A stretch of DNA of 64,000 bases from Polytrichum commune (lineage: Eukaryota; Streptophyta; Polytrichopsida; Polytrichales; Polytrichaceae), in contig OX485805.1 of NCBI GenBank assembly GCA_950295325.1, positions 6,882,501 through 6,946,500 on the forward strand, in the 5' to 3' direction. The translations under genes and the position numbers were made by a program. The notes under the pieces were generated by a model, which searched no databases, was not told the DNA's origin, and was given only the letters and a program-made list of their open reading frames with translations. Positions 21,741 to 33,822 of the stretch are shown in pieces. Each line of letters starts with the position of its first letter. Position 1 is the first letter of the stretch.

Positions 21741-23760
21741 TGATTGGAATTGATTGATGAATGTAATTACACTTAAGCTTAAAAAGGATCTTACATTGTC
21801 TACATACTTAACCATCATTTGAACTAGAGTTATTAGAATCATATCACCGCATGACGTAAAAACGTAATCATAAGCGGTAGAGGATTCGTCAATTAGGCAA
21901 ATCAATGTACCGCCACATCATACCTTTATATCAAGACCTCATATCAAACTTTTACCGCATATCAAATCTAAAAATAACTTAAGGGGCAATGAGTAAGGAA
22001 TTGAGGGATACATGAAGGGATTACTTAAGCCATATCTTTGTGAGATGCCCTAAGGAATTGAGAGATATTATTCTTCCTTGAGGTTAGATTTTGAACATGA
22101 GAAAGGGAATTTGAGGTGGATGAACTAAGGATTTAATTCAAGGCCGTAAACATAACCAAATAGGCACCCGAGAGATCTAATTTAGCAAGGGTATATGCTT
22201 GCGTAAATTGGATAGCGTGACTCGGATTTGAGATAATTGAATGGACATTCGAACCATGAAATAATGGGGAGTGATCCTAGAAGTTATTAGACTTACGGGA
22301 ATGATAAAATATTCTAAGAGAGTAAATGAGGAACATTCTATGAATTAGGTTGTTTTGACTTAGCGAGGGAGTATGCTTGCCTTATAGAGAAGTTGGGCAA
22401 GATGCTTGAAGACTTGAAAGGAACGAGAGATATGTTATAAGAACTTGAATGGATAAATAGGATTGTGAATGTTTTCAACCATGAAAGATATTGTATAAGA
22501 GCAATTTCCCTCGTAACACTTAACCGTGACATTACACTTTTTGGGAAACATTAACTAAGTTCTAAAGGCACTTACACATTAAGAATCCATTAGAAAGCTA
22601 TTAAGAGATATTGAGAATGCATTTACGTGTTTCTGGTTAAGGACGCTTTCGGGGAACATAAACTTGTGATCTTAGGGCAACTACTCCTAGAGAAATTATA
22701 AAGACATTGAAACTATATGTTACGGGATTGAGACACAGAAGAATACAAACACCTTCACGAGACTTAGAGAGAAGATCTAATTTTGGTGGGAGTAACTTCC
22801 ATGTAAACCGGTTCAGCAACGGGTTACACCGTCTGAGGCTGGAAGGTTGAAGGTGCCCTCCACATGCTTGTCTTATGTGCTCACCCTTTTGAATTAGACA
22901 CCTACATTTGAGTGGAGTATGCCAATAGTTAACAACATACATCAGATAACGGTTGGGAAGATGTGCAATGAGATTGGACTACATACTGCTTGGAATATAG
23001 ACACCATTTTAAATCAAAAACCTAAATTCAGTTGGGATGACATGTGTGACCAATTACGAAGAATGAGAACTTTCACCCTGATTTCTTGTAACTTTTGTAT
23101 CTCAAAAGCAATTGTGAAATTTGAAACGACAATCTTTGTGATTTGCAATTACCTACTAGACTAGACAATTCATAATCCAGTCCAATGACAAAAATTACAT
23201 ATGGAGTTGAAAGTGCGCACGCTAGGACCACACTCCTTATATCAAAAACATAGGAGCCAATACTTTAAACAAACTCTCGGGAGTCCCTACTAGTAGACTC
23301 GTAGTGGCTTATTTGATTACTTTTCTTTATGAAAGTACCGGTCAGAGCCCGACTACGAGGGATATTATTTCTAGTGCTCTTGGAATTGAACACATGTATA
23401 TTGATGATGTCATGATCGTCAATGACTCCCGTCTTGCAATTGGTCGGAGACTTATTTATAACAACGAACTGCAAATTTGGACGCCTGATTAAATAGACTT
23501 GTGTTACGTACACACTAAGGAAGAAACGTGACTGTCCCTGCTTTTGAGATAGAATCTAACTTATGGCAGACATCTTATGTGACTAAATCCAATTCTCAAT
23601 GGTTGGATATTGTCAATGGCAACTTGGCAAGGGTTTCGGTTTCATGGAAGGTGCCCACTAAAAAAATATTATACTCCTTCAAAGTTTGTTGTTGTTGTTG
23701 TTTTATGTTAATAGGGTTTCACGAGTCTTGTACACTCTAAACTTCATAGTATCATACCTG
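21741..23760. other. Intergenic DNA, no gene recognised
   Basis: AT-rich, with only short open frames. One plus-strand frame at 23304-23492 (ending IWTPD) has no recognisable family. It may be the interior of a decayed retroelement. Confidence 0.4.
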
Positions 23761-24299
23761 TGGCAATCAAAGTGCATGTGATATTACAAAGTTATGTAGT
23801 GTTAACATGGATGCATGATACTTTAGAATTAGTGTAGCATGCGACGCTATGGAATAACACAAAGTGCAACATTTTAGTGGTGTGGTGTGGTCCACTCCAT
23901 TTGGCCTTTCCGGGCGATGTGGCATATGCATGCACCAACATTCAACAAGTGGCATGAGAAGAAGAAGAAGGAGAATAAGAATAAGAAGGCGACACTCCAC
24001 ATGTTGACACATGGCGCAATGCAAGGGTGTGGGTTGACTTCTTTGGTGGTTTGCATTAATGACAAAATTCGTGATGTAAGGGAGAGAAATGTGACAATAA
24101 GGACTAAAATTTGAACAACGAACATCCGTTCCCTAGGGTTTCATGATATTAGAGAGCGAGTGACAGTATGGAGGTTGATATTATGGAGTCTAAGGTGTGT
24201 TATTAAGCAGAGTGTGTTCATTTTGTGGGCCTTGAGAATATAACCATCATTGGATAGAGCACAAAAGAAGTTTAACCTTACGCCAACCGAGGCCGGAGA

Positions 24300-25640
24300 G
24301 TGGGCCATGCTCACGAATATTTTTTTAGGACAATGGTGATACCTATTGGACGCCGACTCGGATACCACCCACTCTAGACAATGGATTGGGTTTTGCAGGG
24401 AGGGGGAGGAGGATCCTACTTTCGTCTTGCAATGCGTGACCGATTTTTTCTCCTCCATGCATGCAACTACGCCATCTCTATGTGCCCCTCCCAATGCAAT
24501 GTTTCACGGTTGGCACTCATTCCTGATGCCTCGGGGAATGGGAAAATCCCACCCAGGATATGGTTGGTTTATTCCATGAGGCTAAAATTATTCATACTAC
24601 CAGATGCCAAGAAAAGAAGAAATCATCCTCTTCTATGGCAGGATGGCCACTCTTAGTTGGGACATGGACCGTTGGCGCTAGGTTGAAGGGTATCGCTTTC
24701 CTAATTATACTACAAAATTTGGTAGAGACTCCATCATCAACATGAATGCGGGGACCACACATGTGGCACACAAGTGGCAAGGCTATCTCCCAAGGAACTA
24801 CAAGTTCTATTGGTCCCAAGTTTGGATCTGCATCAGTCTGGCAAGGAAGCAACTTTCATGTGGTCCATTTGGCATTAAGCAATGGCAATTAATGAATGGA
24901 GGGCTCACATTGCACAAGCCTCCATCTCCAAACAATGTATTTTTCGTCTTCCTAACACAACCAAATCAATCTAACATAAGTTTTGGGATTGCATCCAAGC
25001 TAGGAGGGCTTGGAGATGGGCCACGTTCATCATGCATGAGCTTTGTGGGGTTAGAACCAACAACTATGATAGCTTCCAGTGGAAACAAACTTTGTTTGGG
25101 GAAAGGAATCCTAAGAAATTCGGCAAAAATATCAAAATTTGGCACCTTCTTTCTGGTATTATGCTTTGGACCATTTGGATTGAACGTAAGTGTTCAACCA
25201 TGAATAATGGCACGAGTCTAAGGTCAAACAATGTATCTGGGATGAACTCATCATTATGCCAAGGTGGCATGGGAACATGTGGTCAAGCAAATTAAGATTA
25301 GCAGATTTTCTACTACGGATATGCTCCAAGGCTTAGACCAAATGTGGGGTGCTAGGAATGTCCTTTGTAGGAGGAACAACTTGAGTATCACATGGACTCG
25401 GAAGTGGCAATGTTGACAAGATGTTATGCTTTTTGATGGGCAATTTGATGGCTTGGGGTGGTCCTTGGCTAGTGGGGCGGGGGTTGTCTGTAGTAGGGTC
25501 TATTGGTGTTACTCTTTACGTGGCGGTGTTTCATGTCCAAGGGGCCCCACCTCCCCTTATGTGGGCGCGTTTTCCTTGTTCTTTATGCACTTGGCGTTGG
25601 CTTTGTTGGCCTTCTGTCTCAAAAAACCTACATACATATA
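24300..25640 (+). mobile_element. L1-type LINE 3' region with family tail
   Basis: Decayed plus-strand frames end with an IWHLLSGIMLWTIWIER block typical of the ORF2 end of plant L1 elements. VFNHE-WHESKVK, AWEHVVKQIK and MLQGLDQMWGARNVLCRRNN follow across frameshifts. The 3' end is CTTGGCGTTGGCTTTGTTGG, then CCTTCTGTCTCAAAAAA. It is the same family as 18964-19610. No intact ORF remains. Confidence 0.75.
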
Positions 25641-26284
25641 TGGGATGCTAGGAGCTCAATCTTCATCTAAATCTCCTTACACATCCCAAGGTTTGAACAT
25701 CCCATGGTTACATTCTCCAGGCCCGCATAATGAATGTACATTGCTTGCTAATGTTACGAGATACCCATGTAGATCATGATAAGGATAATGGGCTCATATT
25801 CACATTAATATATGAACACCAATTTTTTCCTTTCTTTTCTTTTCTTTTCCATTGGAATTAGATTGGGGTCAAACTATACCATGTTTTACAGGACACTCTG
25901 TTTTACAGGACACTCTGTTTTATAAACAGAGATGATATGCCTATGCAATGTTTCTATGCAATTTTTCTGCGCTCTCAGTTTCATGTTAGTTGTCATGAAA
26001 CTTTATTGTCTTATTTTTCGTAGCACCTAGAAAGGGGGAGGGGGAAATTGTTGATTACTATGTAGAGGCAACGTTACTATCTATAGTTTAGAGTAATACC
26101 TAAACCAAGTTTAGAAACCTCAAATTAGTCTAGTGAGGTTAGATCAAGATGAATTGACAACGAACCTTTAGTAGCAACTCTTAACCACACCTCCCATGGT
26201 AAGTGTTGGGAAACAAACACACACACATACATACATACATACATAACATTTGTTGTTGTTGTCAGAAGTTAAGTTGCCCCCCTA
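25641..26284. other. Intergenic DNA, no gene recognised
   Basis: A short direct duplication (ACAGGACACTCTGTTTT twice near 25889-25921) and a CA/CATA microsatellite (26217-26245) are the only structures seen. Confidence 0.5.
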
Positions 26285-26502
26285 TGATCGGGGAGAACCG
26301 GCAATTAGTTACAAATGAACCGGTTAAGTTTGAGAAATAACCGGTTGAAGTTCACGACTGCATGAAAATTATTGATCATTTTAGAGGAATTTATAGAATA
26401 CACCCCAATTTAATAAAGGAAAACCGAAGGATGTCAACATGTAACCGATTGGACTTGCAAACATAGGATCTCAACCGACTATGCTCAAAAATCTCCTGGA
26501 TC
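26285..26502 (-). mobile_element. AACCGGTT-rich short repeat, copy 3
   Basis: Starts TGATCGGGGAGAACCGG and contains AACCGGTTGAAGTTC and AACATGTAACCGATTGGAC. It is the inverse of the copy at 27629-27848, 1.1 kb away. Confidence 0.65.
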
Positions 26503-26744
26503 GTTGTTGCCCCCTCCTTTTCATGGACGTGATGATAGAAAGATTTTTGTGTATATTAATCTATACATTTGTGATTTTTTTTTAAATTGATTAAAATAAT
26601 AATAACAACAAAAATCTCTGTTTCTCCAATACTAAGTATGGAACCAATGCTTGTGGTCCAGACTCCTCTTCTATATAATGGAGCTCTTTCTTGCCAAAGT
26701 AAATCCTCCTCCTTCTGTGCTACTCTCCATGTAGTTTATATAGG

Positions 26745-27160
26745 AAATTCCAAAACACTTCCGAAATCATGTAGTGTGGTCACTAGCCCTCAAGTGTAGT
26801 GTGAAGTCATATGTGATCAGGCCCTCACCAAATGCTAGCTCAATGAATTTATATTCATTTGGGGCCCTCACTCATTGATCGTGAGATTTCAAAGTGTCAT
26901 CATGGTCTCCCGGTTTTGCATTAGGCCTACCTCCAAGAGGTGGTTTTTGGAAAATCATCCAAGTGACCATGAAACACGATCCATTTGATGCCATGTAGGA
27001 ATTCATGCAGACTTTACATCCATTGTGCATTCACTTACTCCGTTGGTCCCTCAAGCATAGTGTGAAGCAAATTTGGACCGGCTCCACCTTTTCCACCAAT
27101 GAGAGTGCTTGCAGTGCAATGGTCACAGATCCTTGATCGCATGTGTGAAGTGTGGGTTGA
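26745..27160. repeat. GGGCCACTTCACAC-family internal block
   Basis: Closely matches 18030-18420 over several hundred bases, in the same orientation. No terminal repeats are evident in this copy. Confidence 0.6.
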
Positions 27161-27628
27161 AAATTAGTGTGGCCCACATTTATTCTCATGATGAGAAGTA
27201 AGCTAGAGGGTGCTAATTCTGTTACCCGCCCAAAACCCTCACCCACACCCAACCGCCAACAACTACCCTACCTTGAAGCCGTCCCTATGGAAAGGTCCTT
27301 GCATGGGTCCACAAAGTGATGGGTTTAGCTGCCATTAGCGATACCACCTCATGTTGGCCTCCACTACCTCCAGTTAGGAAAGGACACGGGCTCTACTCTA
27401 TCTCAAGTAAGCTCAAAGTGGATTTAGGGTGGCTTATCAATGTCATGTTGACTATTAAAGTCACGGAAAGGGAACAACTACCCTATGTAAAGGGGTCAAC
27501 TTTGTACTTGAAGGTCCTTGGTGTTAACGCTTGGGGAGCTTGGGTAGTGGGGTAGTTAATGTTGTTGTTCATTGGTTGATGCCGTTGGTTCAAGGTGTTG
27601 TTAGGATCATAGTAGTTGATGTTGGTTT

Positions 27629-27848
27629 CAGAGATTTTTGGGCATAATCGGTTGAGATCCTAGGGTTTGCATGTCCAACCAGTTACATGCTGACATCCTC
27701 CGGTTTTCCTTTATTAAATTGGGGGGGGTATATTCTATAAATTCCTCTAAAATGTTCGGTAATTTTCATGCAGCCTTGAACTTCAACCGGTTTTTTTTTT
27801 CAAGTTCAGCTGGTTCATCTGTAACTAACTGCCAGTTCTCCATGATCA
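27629..27848 (+). mobile_element. AACCGGTT-rich short repeat, copy 4
   Basis: GGGCATAATCGGTTGAGATC, CCAACCAGTTACATG, CTTCAACCGG and a right end TTCTCCATGATCA match the copy at 5424-5624 throughout. Confidence 0.65.
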
Positions 27849-28700
27849 TAGGTTGGTTTAGGTTGATGTTGTTGCTGATTAAGGTAGAAATACCATAACC
27901 CGTTAACCACCCTCTAGCCATGCAGTAGACCACCGTTATAATGGTGAATTGCCATTTCTAAAATGGATCATGGCTCGGCGGCAACTTCAATGCGTGTACA
28001 CTTAGTGTAGCCAATGGGAGTCAAGTGTTAAGGTACTGATGAGGTAACCAATTTAGGCGATGTTCTGTATGAAAATGCATATTACCGTGTTCGATGTAGG
28101 GAGAATCTAGTGAACGAGTAGGAGGTTGGACAACTTTCCACTTTGAAAAATTGTAGCATTTTTTGTATAGGGCAGAAAAATATGAAACAACTTGCATTCT
28201 TCATGAATCCTTCTCGTCTATCTTGGAAACTTACCTCTTGATTGTTAGACCAAATCTTCAATGCGAATCACCTTATTTTCACGGGTTGTGGTATTTCTAC
28301 CTTAAGTGGATGATTAAGGCATCATTAAGGGCTAAGGGTGGGTGATCAGAGGTTATCGAGAGTTCAATTATTTGTTCAAAATTGTAATACCAATCAAATA
28401 TTGATAGTTAGTGTATGTCAAGTTGAGAGGATCTTCATACACTTGAGTTATTATATGGGTCAATACCATTCTAAACCATATTGATACTAGGGCGAGTTTA
28501 CCTAAGTATGAAAGTTCTTGCATAATGTATAGACCCAAATAGTATTGAAAACAAAAATACCATCAAATATCATACCCATACTTGTCAAAAAGTATGAAAT
28601 CCTCATTATAGATACCCAAATGGTTTAAAATAAGACGATACCAATTCAACACTGGTCTAAAGTTCTAAACTTCACGACACTGAGCAATTTGTAAGCGAGA
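27849..28700. other. Intergenic DNA, no gene recognised
   Basis: AT-rich, without supported coding sequence or clear repeat ends. Confidence 0.45.
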
Positions 28701-28714
28701 TAGAATCTTTATTG

Positions 28715-30560
28715 GATTCAATGAAATGGGCGGATTTTTGTGTATTAATCAACAAATAATTGAACCATTTATTGACTTGGAAGAGGACTATAATAGTGGG
28801 GAAGACTCTGATCGTAATCCATGTAGTGGAGATTGTTTTGCTAGTTTTACCCAACCCCATGAGTTGACCCCCATATTGAATATGTCGAGAATGGCGACAT
28901 TCAATGAGATGTGTGGGGATCATGGAGGATCCATGGTGTCCCCTAAGATATTGGTAGCTAAAAGTTAACATCTTAATGATCCAAGGGCATGGATAGTGGG
29001 AAGTCCTAGCGGGACCAAATCTAGTAATAATGATGGGCTACCCCATGAGCCTAATGCAACTAGGGCTAGTGCCGATCACGTTAGTACACTAGGGGGGGCA
29101 TTCTGATGATTTCACCCCACTTTGCAACACATATTCACAAAACATGTGCCAGGTTGTGAAGGGCATTCGAGAGGGTGTTGAGGTGGCCAATATAGATGGT
29201 ATATGTTATGAATGCCCAATTTTAAAAAATTGGGAAAAATTGGGAGTTGGACAATGACCAACTAGAGGCAACCCTTCTTGCAGTTGACAATGGGGCTCCT
29301 ATGAATATAATACCACAAATTTATGGAATACCCACTGTGTCTTTGTGGGACCATCATGGTATTGGGAAAATTATAGGTAGGAAATGTGGCAAGTTGGGGG
29401 TGCTTTCATTTGAGGAGGATAATGAACCTATAGATTGGATTCTCAAAATGCGAAGATAGGCCGTCCAATTAATTGAGTCCATGTCGATTGAAGGTGGTTG
29501 AGATCACCCATGATTGTGACACCCCCTTCACAAAGGGAATTCTTGGACTGGGGTGGGTAAAGTGGTTTCAAAATTAGGAACCCCAACATGACACTTAGAG
29601 TGGTACATGGTTTAGAGCAAAGCAAGGTGAGGGGTTTATGCCCCAAAAAATTTCATCTTTATATGATAACTTACATGCTATGTACTTCAGGCACAATTAC
29701 CCAAACATTCACATTTGGAATTGTGATGAGTCCAAGGCCCAAGCAAGGCATAATGGCAATGGCTGCATTTTGGGTAGGAGAGAGATACAGAGTGTGTACA
29801 TTGTAATGCATGACAAGAGTAAATGATTGTATGTCTTGTCTTGCATTGATGCATCATGTTCTTGCATCCCAAGTTTTAAATATTTAAGGGTAGGTCATTT
29901 AGGTAGAATTTCATAATTAGGTGCAAGGAGGGGGGCTTTTACGGCCATGTAAAAAAAACCTTGATGGGAGCACTATTCAACGAGTGGATTAATCAATTTT
30001 TACTTCACATTGGTAGAATGTATGGCATTTCGAATGAGAACCGACATTGACTCGAAATGGATGGGCACAAACTCCCATGCCACCCTAGATGTTGCACATG
30101 CTACCAGGATAATAGGTCTAGATGCCTTAATCATTCCTAGTCATACATCCCATGCCACCCACCCCCTGGATGTGAGTGTTTTCAAACCGTTTCAAATGTC
30201 ATTAAGAAAATACTAGGATTTTTGGACCTTAGGAACAAGGGGAAGGGTGTTGCATAAAATGACATGTCATAGTGGATGTTGTTGGCGTTGAAAAAGGGCA
30301 TGACTTCAACGGATATTGGATAAGGGTTTTTTGTCATAAGTATTTGGCCTTTGAATGTTCAACCATGGATGATAAAATGGGGCCAAGTGAAGTGTTTGTT
30401 AATTTTGCAGTTGAGGTCAAATGAATGAGGAAGAGGTGGGTGATAAGTAGGTGGAGGAGGTGCTTGGAGAAATGATAACAAAAACTCAAAAAATGAAACT
30501 TAATATATGATGGCACTGACAAATGAGGATGGAGACACAACACATGGTGTGGAAATGAGG
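28715..30560 (+). pseudogene. pogo/Tigger-like (CENPB-type) transposase remnant
   Basis: Three blocks of one protein lie in order in different frames. At 29250-29460 a psq-type helix-turn-helix reads LEATLLAVDNGAPMNII, YGIPTVSLWDHHGIGK and LSFEEDNEPIDWI. At 29640-29830 the start of the DDE_1 catalytic domain reads SSLYDNLHAMYFRHNY, then HIWNCDESKAQARHNGNG (the Asp of NCDES is the first catalytic residue). At 30060-30216 comes HATLDVAHATRI, then PSHTSHATHPLDVSVFKPF, the classic end of the DDE_1 domain. Frameshifts and stops separate them, so it is dead. Frames at 28.7-29.0 and 30.2-30.6 kb may be its N and C termini. Confidence 0.8.
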
Positions 30561-31500
30561 TTGGAGGGATGAGGGTAGAAGATACTAGTGAGGACTTTAA
30601 TTAAGAGTTTCACAAGAGTTGGATGGGGTTGACCCAAATGCAACATTTAGGTTGACATCAATTTTTGCCTTCCACAAACATTGTCCATTCCTTGAAGGAG
30701 TTGTGACACCCCATTTATAGACTATTCTAAGTCTATAAGTATAGTACAAAGCTGCTCTAGAATACAAGCACGAGAGGCATGAGGAGGTAGCTCGAGAAAA
30801 AGAGAAGAGAAAGGTTGACATTGATAGATTAACGAAAATTAAAACGGAGAAGAAAAAGAAAAAGAAGGTAGTTTGAGGACAAAGAAGCTTAGGGTTGAGG
30901 AACATGTGGAAGAACATGGAGTGATGTGGCTCATTAAACAATGCATTAAGCATGGGTGGAATTTTATGAGGCAATAAGGGATAATGAGCCTCTTGGTAGG
31001 GGGGTATATTGGTCCCCATGTTGTGCTATAGTGCATCCATTGCCAGAGTTGAACTAGAAAGTAAGCATGTTGAGGAGGGCTATGACAAAAAAAAAAAAAA
31101 AAAAAAACTAGTGGAAAACTATGGTTGTTGTAGGAGCCCATTTATGTGCATTATCCCAAAGCCCCTCATAGGAAACGGCTAGCTCCAAGGGCGGGTTAGT
31201 ACCCATGTTACAAGGGGGTTAGGATTTTCATGTTGTTTGGTCATACCTAAGGTGCAATAAAGTTGGTTCTCACTCCACACTAGATGGGATCATGGAGGTG
31301 GCCATGTGGCTTTGGAGTTCTACCGGCGGTTGGGCTTTGATGATTGTTGATCTAGTACTTTGCTAGAGTAGAACCACCTATTCATGATCATAATCCCATT
31401 GGAAATATATAGGGTGCCATAATATTGACAGAATGGGATGAATTTTGGTAAATTTTTCTTCATGTGTTGTTAAAATAGGCTCCATGATTCACAATTTCCA
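30561..31500. other. Intergenic DNA with a long A run, no gene recognised
   Basis: A run of about 22 A near 31087-31108 and a purine-rich stretch (30780-30880). It may be a retroelement tail, but no upstream coding sequence supports that. Confidence 0.4.
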
Positions 31501-31501
31501 A

Positions 31502-31573
31502 GGGCTCGTTTCCATGTAGGCTACTCACCCAGTGGATTCTAGTGGGCAAGCAACCTACATGGGAACTAACCCT
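31502..31573. mobile_element. Minimal GGGTGAG-family remnant: two terminal repeats back to back
   Basis: CGTTTCCATGTAGGCTACTC at the left and GCAACCTACATGGGAAC at the right are the terminal inverted repeats of the 423-bp MITE family, here separated by almost nothing. The result is a 72 bp near-palindrome. It is either an internal deletion product or a solo-end rearrangement. Confidence 0.7.
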
Positions 31574-33822
31574 AAGTCTCCAACTTCGGTCATGGTATCA
31601 CTAGGAAATCAAAAGTTTCATGACACATGTCCTCGGTTTTGAGTGCTAAAGTGAGAAGGAACTCGTCTAAAAATGAGCAGTTATGATAGACACTAGACAT
31701 TGGTAATGTGTTCAGGCCAACTTTTGGCTTCAAAATTCACAGTTTCTTCAATTTAAGGAATAAAATTACCGAATATTTTGTAGTCCTCATGATTTCTATC
31801 TTCCTACATGGGATAAATTCGCATGGCTTATACATCTATAGATTTGGCGCAAAATCTCTCAAGTGATCAATTATGGGCGTCTCCACTCTAAATTGGGTTG
31901 GTTTTAGGTAATGAAGGTGGGCTTCTCTAGATTTGGACAAACCAACCCATACACTCATTCCTTGTTGGATGCCTAGACCCTTGCCTCCAAGGAACCAGTG
32001 TACGGGTTGGTTCGCCCAAGTTGAATCTCTATATCTGCAATCACATCATGCACCAGGCCTAGGAGTGGATAAGAAAAGACTATTGGTTTGGACTTTGAAT
32101 ATCCAGAAAATATTATACTGCCGGTAAATTTTTAATGTATTCTTCATACATATTATGAGCCCAAAGGTTAACAAGAATTTATTTTTTATTTTTTATCAAC
32201 CACGTAGTTATGTGTACGTGCCATAGCTTAAAGTGTTGTTTTAAGCCCCCTCTACCTTAGCGTGAGCTCTATAAGGAGATTAGTGTGGCCCACAGTAATA
32301 GGCCTAATATATAGTATAGTAGCCTGGTAAGGCAGGGATTACGTAATGTTACATGTGCTTTGAGACCACTTTACTGCCACCTTTGATCCCCGAAATAATT
32401 CTTGCACATGTCTCCCGCTTTGCGGCCTTCCCTGTAAATCTCTCCCCCTATTTCTGTCTGCACAACGTCATCTTCTGCGTCAATAACCTGTTTCTAGCCT
32501 TGGCCCAGACTCGGGATGTTGAACCTGAACCAGTATATGCCAATCATGATGCACTTGTTGAAAACTTTGATGCACAGTAACTTCAAGATTCAAAATTACA
32601 ATGAACGTAACAACGTAACTTTAGTGCATGATTCAAGCGGCGGTAAGTTCGAGTTTCTCAAAGTTATCTGGTGCCAAAGGATCTTCCGGTACATGGATAC
32701 CACTTTTTTCGTGGGTAGCACTTTTGATCCTAAGTTTGCAGACATGAAATGATCCTATCAACACAAACAACTTAGATATTGTTCATCACCGCCGAAGTTC
32801 AATCTTATGTTGCAGCATGTTGGGTCGGGTCAGTAAGGCTCAGAATCTGACACTGATGAGTCGGAGGGTTAAGCGTGTTGATGGTCTGTTGATCCATGAT
32901 GTTTGTGGAGAGCTTTGCAGGAAGTAGTTGTGTGAGGGGATCGGTATTTGTGGTCTGTGTGCAGCAGATCTTATTAAGTAGTGACAAGTAATTGGTCGGC
33001 CGTGGGAAATCAGTACTGAGACTGGAGTTTGGGGCAGATGCGATAAGTTTTTGCAGGGTGAGGAAGCTGGGAGTCGCATGTGGGTTGAATCTGGATTTGG
33101 TGTCGGAATCTTCTCTTCTTCGCTCCGCACGTGAACTCTGGTTACGGTACTAGGTGCTGCAGAAAGAGTACTACTAGTGCAGTAAGCTCTTGTAAGTTGT
33201 CTTTCGTAGCTTCTGAGATATTACGCTAGACTCGGGTGACTGGCATCAAGGTTCATCAAGATCACCATCAGGATTCAGGGTTAAGTTAGCCGCGAGCCAG
33301 AGAGCATCTGGCATCTGGAGCTCCAAACACCGCCGCTGTGGCCTGCACAAGGTTTGTAATAAAGATCAGTTTAGTTTTCTGTGTTGAGATCATTATGTCA
33401 AACTGTGGATGACCACCGACGCAAGTTATACAGAACTCGAAGTTATATGGTCGAGGAGCCCGGGGGATGGGGGAATGGTGGTGAGAGACTGAGTTTTGAA
33501 AGCGATTCAGAGAAAAGCTCGAAGATTTGCATTCCGGTGCACAAGACCGTGGTTGTAGAGATTCGGGTTCAGGAACTTGTCACCTTTCCATGGAATCTCA
33601 TGAGAAGCACATCACATCCAGGGATGAACAGCATCATCATGAGCAGCCACTCGTGAGAATCTAGAGTCGAGTGGCAACACGCCGCAGGTTTTAGGGGATC
33701 GGAGGAATTGTTGCTTAAATTATTCAAGTTTGAGGTTATTTTGTATGTAGAGATTCCATCGGTACTGCCAGGGTGCATGTTTTAATTTTTTAATTTTGTT
33801 GCGGATAACTTCAAAAGTAAGA
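31574..33822. other. Region upstream of the GRAS gene
   Basis: No repeat or protein family recognised. From about 33.0 kb the composition becomes more balanced and continues into the GRAS frame, so part is probably promoter and 5' leader. The open frame at 33381-33656 has no family features and I read it as leader. Several upstream ATGs exist, but without a transcript none can be called a uORF. Confidence 0.4.

Noticed and set aside
23304-23492. 62-codon plus-strand frame in otherwise empty DNA
   Set aside because: Short, with no recognisable domain or neighbour support.
33381-33656. 91-codon frame upstream of the GRAS gene
   Set aside because: It has no family features, begins with a non-ATG codon and lies where a 5' leader is expected.
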